38,751 nt of DNA from Longilinea sp035560795 (GTDB lineage Bacteria; Chloroflexota; Anaerolineae; Anaerolineales; Anaerolineaceae): contig DATMYV010000019.1 of assembly GCA_035560795.1 (NCBI GenBank), positions 1-38,751 on the forward strand. The letters are read 5' to 3'. Position numbers and translations under genes: made by a program. Under the pieces are notes generated by a model that saw nothing but the letters and a program-made list of their open reading frames with translations, was not told the origin of the DNA and did not search any database. Shown piece by piece: positions 32,579 to 38,751 of the stretch; position 1 is the stretch's first letter; each line of letters begins with the position of its first letter.

Positions 32579-32602
32579 GGCGCACGAATCAATCCGTGCG
32601 CC
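32579..32602 (-). terminator. Terminator of the microprotein gene
   Basis: GGCGCACG (32579-32586) and CGTGCGCC (32595-32602) form a perfect 8-bp stem with an 8-base loop. On the minus strand it is followed by ATTATTTTAT. It lies 33 bases after the stop of the 42-residue gene. Confidence 0.8.
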
Positions 32603-32634
32603 AAGGTTCCAACTCGAATGATTAGGTTGATGGT

Positions 32635-32763
32635 TTACCGCAAATCTTGATCGCGGCGTACCCGGATCGGCTGGCGTACCGGCCGGGGGGCATAATTCCC
32701 CGCCAGAATGGCCGCCGCAACAAACATCAATCCAGCGGCACCGATAAACAGGAGTGTGATCAT
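32635..32763 (-). CDS. 42-residue single-helix membrane microprotein
   Basis: A short frame not expected by standard length cut-offs. The protein starts MITLLFIGAAGLMFVAAAIL, one membrane helix of about 20 residues, then a basic Pro/Arg-rich tail ending RRDQDLR. GGAGG lies 7 bases before the ATG, and a strong hairpin terminator follows 33 bases after the stop, so it looks like a complete transcription unit. A TATAAT is present upstream on the minus strand (32803-32808) with a poor -35. The predicted topology is helix in the membrane with the basic tail in the cytoplasm. No family was recognised. Confidence 0.65.
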   Translation of the reverse strand: MITLLFIGAAGLMFVAAAILAGNYAPRPVRQPIRVRRDQDLR

Positions 32764-32925
32764 TTTAAAACCTCCTTGATGATTCGATCATAACAAACTT
32801 TCATTATAATTAAATAAGAATCTCTCCCTTTCAGGAATTGTTGTTTTGTTTCTGTCGATCAATTCTTGGGTTTTAGAATCATCAATCCTAACCAGCATGA
32901 CCGCCATTTCCAATCAGGATAAAAG

Positions 32926-33498
32926 ATGACCAAGATATGGTTGGTGCGGCACGGAGAAACTGATTGGAACCGTTCGCACCGTTTTATGGGCCAGCAGGAT
33001 ATCCCGCTCAATGTCGAAGGGCTGCGCCAGGCGGCTGAACTGGCCAACGCTTTGCGCGGGCAGCACTTCGATGCACTCTTCTCCTCCGATTTGCAGCGCG
33101 CGCGCCAGACTGCCGAAGTATTCGCAGAGGCCCTGCACCTGCCGCGCTGGTTGGATGCCCGCCTGCGCGAGGTGAATCTCGGCGACTGGCAGGGCGAAAC
33201 GCATGCCGATATCCAGGCACACTTCCCGGCACAATGGGCAGAGCGCTATGCCGACCCGCTCAATTTTCGTCCGCCCGGCGGCGAGACGGTCGCCGAAATG
33301 GCGGCGCGGGCCTACCAGGCGCTGGATGAAATCGCCGCCGCCTGCCCGAACAGCCGCGTATTGCTGGTATCTCACGGCATCCTGTTGGCGGCGCTCATTT
33401 GCCGGGCCAGGGACATGCCGCTGACCCAGATTTACGAGCAAAACCCGGCCCATGCCAGACCCGAGATCATATTTTGGCCCCCTGGCGAGGCCAATTAG
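32926..33498 (+). CDS. Histidine phosphatase family protein (phosphoglycerate-mutase-like)
   Basis: A 190-residue phosphatase or mutase of the histidine phosphatase superfamily. The phospho-acceptor is H9 in WLVRHGETDWN. FSSDLQRARQTAEVFAEAL and LDARLREVNLGDWQGETHAD follow with the usual Arg and Glu. The second active-site His is in LLVSHGILLAALICRA. The size and motifs suit the CobC/PhoE/YtjC-like broad group rather than a glycolytic mutase. AGGATAAAAG lies upstream of the ATG. The region behind it is rich in hairpins and lacks a clear gene on this strand. Confidence 0.9.
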   Translation: MTKIWLVRHGETDWNRSHRFMGQQDIPLNVEGLRQAAELANALRGQHFDALFSSDLQRARQTAEVFAEALHLPRWLDARLREVNLGDWQGETHADIQAHFPAQWAERYADPLNFRPPGGETVAEMAARAYQALDEIAAACPNSRVLLVSHGILLAALICRARDMPLTQIYEQNPAHARPEIIFWPPGEAN

Positions 33499-33511
33499 CC
33501 CGTCTGTAACC

Positions 33512-33546
33512 AGCCATGTCTGGATGTGCGGTCTGGAGACATGGCT
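33512..33546. other. 10-bp perfect inverted repeat
   Basis: AGCCATGTCT (33512-33521) and AGACATGGCT (33537-33546) with a 15-base loop, just after the histidine phosphatase gene. No T-tract follows on the plus strand. It is the first of three hairpins within 130 bases. Confidence 0.6.
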
Positions 33547-33565
33547 TGGGCAAATGAATCAATAA

Positions 33566-33584
33566 ACCGCCTTTGCGAGGCGGT
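33566..33584 (-). terminator. Terminator of the small minus-strand unit
   Basis: ACCGCC and GGCGGT form a 6-bp stem with a 7-base loop. Read on the minus strand it is followed by TTATTGATTCATTT. It lies beyond the candidate peptide gene at 33613-33666. Confidence 0.6.
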
Positions 33585-33597
33585 CTATTGTGGTTCG

Positions 33598-33643
33598 GGC
33601 TGCGGCATCTTCTTACTTTTCAGTAAGGAGGGATGCCGCAGCC
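33598..33643. other. Nested hairpin overlapping the candidate peptide gene
   Basis: GGCTGCGGCATC (33598-33609) pairs perfectly with GATGCCGCAGCC (33632-33643). Inside the loop, CTTACT and AGTAAG form a further 6-bp stem. On the minus strand the 5' arm lies in codons of the peptide, the inner stem contains its stop codon, and the 3' arm is noncoding. Confidence 0.7.
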
Positions 33644-33666
33644 GTTTGGAAACTACTATCATTCAT
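33613..33666 (-). CDS. Candidate 17-residue peptide gene
   Basis: A short frame reading MNDSSFQTAAASLLTEK. It is preceded by AAGGAGGTGAT (33674-33684), a full complement of the 16S 3' end, with 11 bases between GGAGG and the ATG. An in-frame ATG three codons earlier is also possible. A candidate promoter (TTGACT, 17 bp, AATACT) lies upstream and a terminator downstream. The gene overlaps a 12-bp hairpin, so it could be a leader peptide, a toxin-like or signalling peptide, or an RNA whose ribosome site is incidental. No homologue is known to me. Confidence 0.35.
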   Translation of the reverse strand: MNDSSFQTAAASLLTEK

Positions 33667-33723
33667 TTTGGGCATCACCTCCTTATCGTTAGGATAGCAA
33701 GGGGATGAATATAAATTGGTATG

Positions 33724-33786
33724 TTTAGTATTCCATAAGGATTGGCGAAAGTCAAGTGAAATTGCACACTCTCATGGAATACTAAA
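33724..33786. repeat. 13-bp perfect inverted repeat around the small promoter
   Basis: TTTAGTATTCCAT (33724-33736) and ATGGAATACTAAA (33774-33786) are exact reverse complements 37 bases apart. One arm covers the last codons and stop of the DUF3048 gene; the other covers the candidate -10 of the small unit. It could be a pair of operator half-sites, the ends of a tiny element, or a long-loop hairpin. Confidence 0.7.
33727..33755 (-). promoter_or_regulatory. Candidate promoter of the small minus-strand unit
   Basis: On the minus strand TTGACT (33750-33755) and AATACT (33727-33732) are separated by 17 bp. The -10 matches consensus at four of six bases. It sits in the gap after the DUF3048 stop. 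Confidence 0.4.
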
Positions 33787-34977
33787 CTTGAAGCGGGCGG
33801 TGGTGTCGGTCTGTTCGGCGGTGGAGGTAATACCCATCACCTCGAACCAGGTCTTGCCGGGTTTGAACGGGAAGGGCGTGCCGTCCTCGTTGGTCAGCGT
33901 CAATACCGAATCCTGGGCCGGACGGCTCCATTTGACCTTGTAAATCTGGCCGTCGCGGGCGATGTAGGCTGCTCCGCTGCCAACCATATTGACATCCAGC
34001 ACCTCGGTATCGGCGCGTTTCACCAGGTATTCGAACGGTGCGAAGAGGACAATCACGTTTTCTGCGCCGATCTGTGCCTTGCTGGTGCGGTCCACCAGCG
34101 GTCCGTATTGTTCATTGTTGCCGTTGAAATCGTTGGCGGTATCCACAAAGCGCAAATACCGTCCGCTGGCCCGGTCGTAATCCCAGCGGTTGTAAATGGC
34201 TGCCGAGAAGCGTGCGAAGACTGAATCGGCAGTCTGGCCGCCGCCCGGCGCCTGTTTTTGGAAGAACATGCCGTTCAGGTCGGGCCGGGCATTGTCGCTT
34301 TTGATCACTTTTTCAAACTCGGGGAGGTTAGCCACCAGGAAGTTCTTGCCCTCTGAATTATCGCGGCACAGCGCCGGGCAGGTATAGTTGCCTTCCAGGA
34401 TCAGGCGGGAATAGAACTCGGAGTTGAACAGGCGCGTGATCACGCCCTCATAGGCGCTACCGAAGATAAACCAGGCCTTGTAAGCACGGATGACATTGAC
34501 ATCGAAATGGCGCGCTGAGCGGATGGGACCCACTCTTTCGGCATTCTCGCCGTAATAAATCGCCGCGAAGCGGGTGGTGCCCTGCTCGGTATAGTATTCA
34601 TAAATCAAATCGGCCTGCGGCAGCCCCCACTGCGGGCGGTCATCGCGCGGCAGGTTTTCCACCTTGACGATCACCGGTCGGCGCTCCAGCAATTGCGGGT
34701 CAGCTGCTTCAAGCCCGGTCAGCGGATCGTATCCGCCCGGATAGTTGGATGGACCGACGCCTTCAACCGGATAGGCTGGCGTTGGCGTGAGTGTGGGGGT
34801 GGTGGTCGCCTCGGGGGTGGCCGTGGCGGTGGCCGGCAGGAAAGCGGTGAGTGTGATTTGCGGCGCCTGCGTGGCGGCCGGTGTGGGCGCCAGGGTGGAC
34901 GTGGCGGTCGGCGAGCAAGCCGCTGCCAGACTGAGCAGCATGATGAGTACCAGCGACAATGAAACTTTCTTCGCCAT
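33772..34977 (-). CDS. DUF3048 (YerB-like) lipoprotein
   Basis: A 401-residue predicted surface lipoprotein. The signal ends at a lipobox LSLAAAC (C21), followed by a Thr/Pro/Ala-rich spacer to about residue 70. The DUF3048 core then begins: YDPLTGLEAADPQLLERRPV, IVKVENLPRDDRPQWGLPQA, TTRFAAIYYGENAERVGPIR and SARHFD. The C-terminal half has further family motifs such as YNRWDYDRASGRYLRF. The role of the family (YerB in Bacillus) is not established. It has its own sigma-70-type promoter and is divergent from the DUF2085 gene. The last codons lie in an inverted repeat. Confidence 0.92.
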   Translation of the reverse strand: MAKKVSLSLVLIMLLSLAAACSPTATSTLAPTPAATQAPQITLTAFLPATATATPEATTTPTLTPTPAYPVEGVGPSNYPGGYDPLTGLEAADPQLLERRPVIVKVENLPRDDRPQWGLPQADLIYEYYTEQGTTRFAAIYYGENAERVGPIRSARHFDVNVIRAYKAWFIFGSAYEGVITRLFNSEFYSRLILEGNYTCPALCRDNSEGKNFLVANLPEFEKVIKSDNARPDLNGMFFQKQAPGGGQTADSVFARFSAAIYNRWDYDRASGRYLRFVDTANDFNGNNEQYGPLVDRTSKAQIGAENVIVLFAPFEYLVKRADTEVLDVNMVGSGAAYIARDGQIYKVKWSRPAQDSVLTLTNEDGTPFPFKPGKTWFEVMGITSTAEQTDTTARFKFSIP

Positions 34978-35024
34978 GAAATGACTCCTGGAATATTGTC
35001 ACGAAAAATTGACTTTTCGGGTTG

Positions 35025-35053
35025 ATCATACACCAGATCAGGGCATTTGCCAA
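35025..35053 (-). promoter_or_regulatory. Promoter of the DUF3048 lipoprotein gene
   Basis: On the minus strand TTGGCA (35048-35053) and TATGAT (35025-35030) are 17 bp apart, preceded by TG at the extended -10 position. The leader to the ATG is about 40 bases and contains CAGGAG. Confidence 0.68.
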
Positions 35054-35144
35054 CGATGCAGGAAACAGTAGGTGCCCTTCGCTGGCCAGCGACAAGGGAA
35101 GTAGCCGGGTGCAGTGGTGCACCATCGGTGGCCGCATCATCGGA

Positions 35145-35150
35145 TATAAT
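35145..35150 (+). promoter_or_regulatory. -10 box close to the DUF2085 start, possibly leaderless mRNA
   Basis: A perfect TATAAT ends only 9 bases before the ATG at 35160, which puts the transcription start at or just before the start codon. No Shine-Dalgarno is present between them. No -35 match was found. Confidence 0.45.
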
Positions 35151-35159
35151 CACTCCATC

Positions 35160-35969
35160 ATGGAAAATCCCCCTGCCCGCCGGCGCTGGAAATTCGCCGG
35201 CAAGCTGCTGCTGGCGGCGTTCATCGCCGTGCTGCTCATCCTGTGGCTGAACTTGACCCCGGCCGGGTTGCTTGGCAAGGCGGATGCCATCGGTTACGCC
35301 GTCTGCCACCGCATCGACCTTCGCTCCTTTCATTTGGGTGAGCGTCCCCTTCCGCTGTGTTCGCGCTGTTCGGGCATGTACCTGGGGGCGCTGGCTGGCG
35401 CCCTGTACCTGCTGTTAAAGGGCAAACGTGGCGGGTTGCCACCGCTAAAGCTGGCAGTACCGCTGTTCATCCTGGGGGTGGCTTTTGTGATCGATGGCGT
35501 AAATTCCTACCTGCATTTTTTCCCCGGCTTGACCGGTCTGTACGAGCCCAACAACACCCTGCGCCTGATCACCGGCACCGGGTTGGGGCTGCTGATTCCC
35601 TCGGTGCTGCTGCCAGCCTTCCACCAGACCGCCTGGACCGAATGGGATGCCCGTCCGGCGCTGGATTCGTGGCGTTCGCTGGGCGGCCTGCTGCTGGTGG
35701 GCGTCACCGTGGTTTTACTGGTGCTCAGCGGTAACGCCCTGATCCTGTATCCGCTGGCGCTGCTCAGTACTGCGGCGGTGCTGGCCATTCTATCCCTGTG
35801 TTATGGCTTGCTGCTGCTCATCATCACCCGCCGCGATAACCGCGCCCGGTCGCTCGCCGACCTGTGCCTGCCGCTGGCCGCAGGTTTTGCCATTGCCCTG
35901 CTGCAAACCGCTTTCATCGACTGGCTGCGATTCAGTTTAACCGCAACATGGAACGGATTCACGCTATAA
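35160..35969 (+). CDS. DUF2085 family membrane protein
   Basis: A 269-residue multi-pass membrane protein. After a first helix (about 13-33) comes the DUF2085 core with its Cys/His motifs: YAVCHRIDLRSFHLGERPLP, then LCSRCSGMYLGALAG (C49, H50, C67, C70), a likely metal or redox site. Six or so further helices follow. The ATG at 35160 is chosen because the family core starts soon after it and the longer frame reads through a promoter-like TATAAT. Function of the family is unknown. It is followed by a DUF4126 gene whose -10 box overlaps its stop. Confidence 0.82.
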   Translation: MENPPARRRWKFAGKLLLAAFIAVLLILWLNLTPAGLLGKADAIGYAVCHRIDLRSFHLGERPLPLCSRCSGMYLGALAGALYLLLKGKRGGLPPLKLAVPLFILGVAFVIDGVNSYLHFFPGLTGLYEPNNTLRLITGTGLGLLIPSVLLPAFHQTAWTEWDARPALDSWRSLGGLLLVGVTVVLLVLSGNALILYPLALLSTAAVLAILSLCYGLLLLIITRRDNRARSLADLCLPLAAGFAIALLQTAFIDWLRFSLTATWNGFTL

Positions 35970-35970
35970 T
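35965..35970 (+). promoter_or_regulatory. Candidate -10 box of the DUF4126 gene
   Basis: A perfect TATAAT spans the DUF2085 stop codon, 27 bases before the next ATG, and is followed by CAGGAG as ribosome site. No clear -35 is seen. Confidence 0.4.
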
Positions 35971-35996
35971 GCGTATATAGTAGCAGGAGAAATTTG

Positions 35997-36569
35997 ATGG
36001 ATGTTTTAGGTATTTTTTCCGCATTCGGGTTATCAGCCAGCGCCGGCCTGAATGCCTACATTCCCCTCCTGGTCGTTGCCCTGTTGGGAAAGTTCACCAA
36101 CCTGATCCACCTTGAAGAGCCGTGGAGCTTGTTGACCAGTTGGTGGATTATTGGCATACTGGTTGTACTTTCGTTGATCGAGTTCTTTGCCGACAAAGTC
36201 CCGGCGGTTAATCACATTAATGATGCCATCCAGACCTTTGTCCGCCCGACAGCCGGCGCAATCGTCTTTGCTGCCAGTGCGCATGCCATCAGTGACGTCC
36301 ATCCGATTTTGGCAATGGGACTGGGTTTGATGGTGGCAGGCGGTGTTCACACCGTCAAATCGCTGGCCGTACGACCGGCGGTCTCCATTGCCACGGCTGG
36401 CGTTGGCAACACGCCGGTGAGCATCGCAGAAGACGCTGTCTCGACGGTGATATCGATCCTTTCACTGGTCGTGCCGGTGCTGATGGTCTGCATCCTGATC
36501 ATGTTGACCGCCTGGGTGATCTGGCTGCTGTGGCGGCGCGCCAATCGTGAAAGTCAGGCCAGTTCTTAG
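35997..36569 (+). CDS. DUF4126 family membrane protein
   Basis: A 190-residue protein that begins MDVLGIFSAFGLSASAGLNA, the start typical of DUF4126 proteins. Several helices follow, with IEFFADKVPAVNHINDAIQT and FVRPTAGAIVFAAS in the middle and VVPVLMVCILIMLTAWVIWL as last helix, before a basic tail. The role is unknown. The ATG at 35997, three bases after an in-frame TTG, is used since AGGAG is well spaced for it. It lies between DUF2085 and a proline-rich protein on the same strand. Confidence 0.8.
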   Translation: MDVLGIFSAFGLSASAGLNAYIPLLVVALLGKFTNLIHLEEPWSLLTSWWIIGILVVLSLIEFFADKVPAVNHINDAIQTFVRPTAGAIVFAASAHAISDVHPILAMGLGLMVAGGVHTVKSLAVRPAVSIATAGVGNTPVSIAEDAVSTVISILSLVVPVLMVCILIMLTAWVIWLLWRRANRESQASS

Positions 36570-36611
36570 CAATCCTTCAAGTCAAAGCAAATTCTCAGGG
36601 AGAAAGAACAA

Positions 36612-37061
36612 ATGGACAGCAACTATAACCCCCCTTCCGCAGAACCGCCCTTTAATCCAGACGATTACACCCCGCCATCGGCGGAACCGCCTGTCGATGC
36701 CAATCCGATGACGCCGCCGGCCAGCGAGCCGGAAATCATCGATGTTACCGCCAGGGAAACACCGCCCGCCGCCTCCACCCCCGGTTTCGACGCAGTACCG
36801 GAAGGTCTCGCCAGCCAGCCGGCCAAACCGCAGTACGAAAGAGCTGCTCCCCCGCCTCCCGCTGGAACCATTCCTCCGGCAAAAACCGGCATGTCCAACA
36901 CTTCCCGCACAGTATGGATTATTGTTGCGGTGGTGCTGGTCGTTTTGTGCTGCTGCTGCCTGTTGGCGCTGGGAATTGGCACCTGGTTCTGGAATAACGG
37001 CGACAGCATCCTGAACCGCTTTAGTTCCAGCCTGCCTGGTATTGCAGCCTGGTTCGCGTAA
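36612..37061 (+). CDS. Proline-rich protein with C-terminal membrane helix
   Basis: A 149-residue protein. Residues 1-95 are a disordered, Pro/Ala/Glu-rich region with NPPSAEPP, TPPSAEPP and PPASEPE repeats. One membrane helix follows at about 103-128, with an unusual CCCC run in VLVVLCCCCLLALGIG, then a short outer tail. The Pro-rich part should lie in the cytoplasm. No family was recognised; similar Pro-rich plus CCC-helix proteins are frequent in Chloroflexota by my recollection. GGGAG precedes the ATG. It may be cotranscribed with DUF4126. Confidence 0.7.
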   Translation: MDSNYNPPSAEPPFNPDDYTPPSAEPPVDANPMTPPASEPEIIDVTARETPPAASTPGFDAVPEGLASQPAKPQYERAAPPPPAGTIPPAKTGMSNTSRTVWIIVAVVLVVLCCCCLLALGIGTWFWNNGDSILNRFSSSLPGIAAWFA

Positions 37062-37082
37062 TTAATTCTTTCTAGAAAATGA

Positions 37083-37108
37083 ACCGCCTCTCGTATTTGA
37101 GAGGCGGT
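37083..37108. terminator. Bidirectional terminator between convergent genes
   Basis: ACCGCCTCTC (37083-37092) pairs perfectly with GAGAGGCGGT (37099-37108) around a 6-base loop, flanked by ATTAATT on one side and, on the minus strand, TCATTTTC. It ends both the proline-rich and DUF402 genes. Confidence 0.85.
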
Positions 37109-37113
37109 ATTAA

Positions 37114-37593
37114 TTATTTGACTACTGGTTGGTCCAGTTTTACACGCACCGGCGGTGCAAACAATGCCTGCAACTGTTCCAATGCGGCCTGAGCCTGCCG
37201 TTTGTCTTCAGCGTTCAGCGCCAGCAGGGCAAATTCGTCCTCATCCAGCACCTCCTGGCGCCCATCCGGGAAGACCAGCAAATCAAGCGCCAAATCACGG
37301 AAGGCAATGCTGCCAGCGTCAATTTCAGCCGGGTAGCTGACATTGCAGTACCAGCATTTGAGCTGCCTGTCGTCGCGGTCATAGATCTCGAGGATGTTAT
37401 ACCAGCGGTCGGTGTAATAAATCTCGACAAACCGGTCGTTTTTCTTGAACACCGTGCCGTGAAATGGCATATCATCGCGCGTGAAGTATGCTTCCACCAG
37501 CACGGCTTGGGGTTGATGCTGTTTAATTACGCCCTGATAGCGGAAAACCTCACCGCCCTGCGGGTTGAGTTTAATAACTGTGACCTCTTCCAT
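37114..37593 (-). CDS. DUF402 family protein
   Basis: A 159-residue soluble protein with the DUF402 pattern: VVEAYFTRDD-like strand (here VLVEAYFTRDDMPFHG), FVEIYYTDRWYNILEIYD, LKCWYCNVSYPAEID, and FRDLALDLLVFPDG followed by VLDEDEFALL. Characterised relatives are nucleotide or cytidylyl-phosphate phosphatases (for example FomD and the Staphylococcus Sa1684 type), so a nucleotide-hydrolysing role is plausible. The ATG at 37593 is used because GGGGTGG is well spaced for it; a GTG at 37602 is in frame. It lies 19 bases after the ABC-ATPase gene on the same strand, so the two are probably cotranscribed. Confidence 0.82.
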   Translation of the reverse strand: MEEVTVIKLNPQGGEVFRYQGVIKQHQPQAVLVEAYFTRDDMPFHGTVFKKNDRFVEIYYTDRWYNILEIYDRDDRQLKCWYCNVSYPAEIDAGSIAFRDLALDLLVFPDGRQEVLDEDEFALLALNAEDKRQAQAALEQLQALFAPPVRVKLDQPVVK

Positions 37594-37612
37594 TGATTCC
37601 ACCCCCCGGAAC

Positions 37613-38641
37613 TTACCCTAGGCAAAGAACGGCCTCCGGCGGCAGGTACAGCTCCGCCATTTCGCCTTTGGGCAGCGCCACTTCCAGGTCGAAATGTAAG
37701 GTCAGCCCGCCCGCGCAGTTGAGTTCCACACGGAAGCGCTCGCCGCGAAAGACCGAGTCTGCCACCCGCCCCTGGATGCGATTCCAATCCGGCCCAAGCG
37801 GTTCAAGGGTTGCCCCGGCCGGCCGCAGCAGCAAGGTCAGTTGCCCTTGCGATTTCTTGCAGGCTGGTTTCAAAGCACCCAATGGCGTTTGCACCAGGCC
37901 GGCAGACCCTGCCAGCCATTCGCCCGGGATCAGGTTATCCAGTCCAAGGAAGCGTGCCGCCCAGGCCGAGGCTGGATGCAGGTAAATTTCTGCGGGCTCG
38001 CCTTGCTGTTCGATGCTCCCATCGTGCAGCAGAATCAGCCGGTCAGCTATGGCAAAGGCTTCTTCCTGGTCGTGGGTGACATAAATGGCCGGGATGCCGC
38101 TGGCATGCAATACCCGCCGGATTTCATCGCTCAATTGTTCGCGCAGCGCGCGGTCCAACGCGCCCAACGGCTCGTCCAGCATCAACAGGCGCGGCTGCGG
38201 CGCCAGTGCCCGCGCCAGCGCCACGCGCTGCTGCTCGCCGCCCGAGAGATCGGTGACATGCCGTTTGGCCAGGCCGGCCAGGTTGACCTTTTCCAACGCC
38301 TCGGTTACGCGCTGGCTGATTTCAACTTTTGATAGCCCCTGCATGCGCAGCCCAAAGCCCACGTTTTCGGCTACATTGCGGTGCGGAAAGAGGGCATAAT
38401 CCTGAAACATCAGGCCAAACTGGCGCAAGTGCACCGGCACGTCCTTTAGATCCTGGCCCTGCCAGAGAATCTGGCCGCGCTCGGCGGTTTCCAACCCGGC
38501 AATGATGCGCAGCAGCGTGCTCTTGCCGCTGCCGGATCGCCCCAGCAAACAAACCGTCTCGCCAGCCTGAATGCGAAAGGAAATGCCGTTCAGCAGCGGT
38601 TGGCCTTCATAACTTTTCCAGATATCGCGGATTTCCAGCAT
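37613..38641 (-). CDS. ABC transporter ATP-binding protein (PotA/FbpC/CysA-like, TOBE domain)
   Basis: A 342-residue importer-type ATPase. Walker A is GRSGSGKST (34-42), the Q-loop FQDYALFPH (Q80), signature LSGGEQQRVALARA (132 on), Walker B LLMLDEPLGALD (152 on) and switch H190 in YVTHDQEEA. After residue 230 (LHPASAWAARFLG) comes a TOBE-type C-terminal domain, as in ATPases for iron, thiamine, sulfate/molybdate or polyamine uptake. Which of these cannot be decided. The ATG at 38641 follows GGAGTG. No permease or binding-protein gene is visible; any upstream gene would be beyond the right edge. Confidence 0.9.
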   Translation of the reverse strand: MLEIRDIWKSYEGQPLLNGISFRIQAGETVCLLGRSGSGKSTLLRIIAGLETAERGQILWQGQDLKDVPVHLRQFGLMFQDYALFPHRNVAENVGFGLRMQGLSKVEISQRVTEALEKVNLAGLAKRHVTDLSGGEQQRVALARALAPQPRLLMLDEPLGALDRALREQLSDEIRRVLHASGIPAIYVTHDQEEAFAIADRLILLHDGSIEQQGEPAEIYLHPASAWAARFLGLDNLIPGEWLAGSAGLVQTPLGALKPACKKSQGQLTLLLRPAGATLEPLGPDWNRIQGRVADSVFRGERFRVELNCAGGLTLHFDLEVALPKGEMAELYLPPEAVLCLG

Positions 38642-38751
38642 CGCATCACTCCGGATTAACAAACGCCATAATCCTACCACAGAACCAAACTGGAAGATTG
38701 GCCAACAAGCTTTCGTTTTTTTCGGTCCAAACAGCTTTAATGATATTGTTC

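Noticed and set aside
33526..33708. 60-residue plus-strand frame after the histidine phosphatase
   Set aside because: It lacks a ribosome site and runs through three hairpins; the minus strand offers better signals.

Overview
The window looks like a piece of a Chloroflexota chromosome, probably Anaerolineae-like. This is inferred from style rather than a marker gene: Thr/Pro-rich TPT-type spacers in surface proteins, a lipoprotein of the DUF3048 family, DUF2085/DUF4126 membrane proteins, a propeller histidine kinase, and a class I DhnA-type aldolase. Two base compositions are visible. Positions 1 to about 10,316 are AT-rich; the rest is GC-richer core sequence.

Region 1 (1-10,316) is the right-hand part of an integrated, plasmid-like mobile element. 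It abuts the 3' end of a tRNA-Lys gene and carries a tyrosine recombinase next to that tRNA. From left to right it holds: a PD-(D/E)XK restriction enzyme resembling TdeIII; a ParA ATPase with a small partner gene and nearby repeats; a winged-helix replication-type protein with iteron-like repeats inside its gene, followed by an AT-rich tract; a membrane-spanning LuxR-type HTH protein with an outer lectin-like domain; two small membrane proteins; a replication-relaxation-like protein overlapping a TraG/HerA-like ATPase; DUF2958; a zinc-ribbon protein; an AEP primase fused to a CHC2 zinc finger; an XRE regulator; and the integrase. No relaxase, VirB4 or methyltransferase is in view. The left end of the element lies outside the window.

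Region 2 (10,317-21,460) is core: tRNA-Lys, an AlaX-type alanyl-tRNA editing protein, an amidohydrolase lipoprotein, a SWIM/SNF2 pair, an N-formylglutamate amidohydrolase-like protein, an ABM-domain protein, and an sdhCDAB succinate dehydrogenase operon on the minus strand.

Region 3 (21,640-22,245) is a tRNA-Gly/tRNA-Cys locus. Both genes have near-consensus promoters. tRNA-Cys is followed by three tandem units of 82-86 nt, each made of a modified copy of the tRNA-Cys 3' end plus its own intrinsic terminator. The terminator stems show compensatory changes. This is the most unusual structure in the window and recalls the rtT repeats behind E. coli tyrT.

Region 4 (22,237-38,751) holds a GNAT acetyltransferase, a ParB-like-domain protein, a 1234-residue sensor kinase with two predicted propellers, Fe/Mn superoxide dismutase, class I aldolase, a class V aminotransferase, a serine hydrolase, a 42-residue membrane microprotein, a histidine phosphatase, a hairpin-rich intergenic region with a candidate 17-residue peptide gene, DUF3048, DUF2085, DUF4126 and DUF402 proteins, a proline-rich membrane protein, and an ABC transporter ATPase. 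Many transcription units end in clear hairpin terminators. Several genes have a perfect TATAAT box with no recognisable -35.
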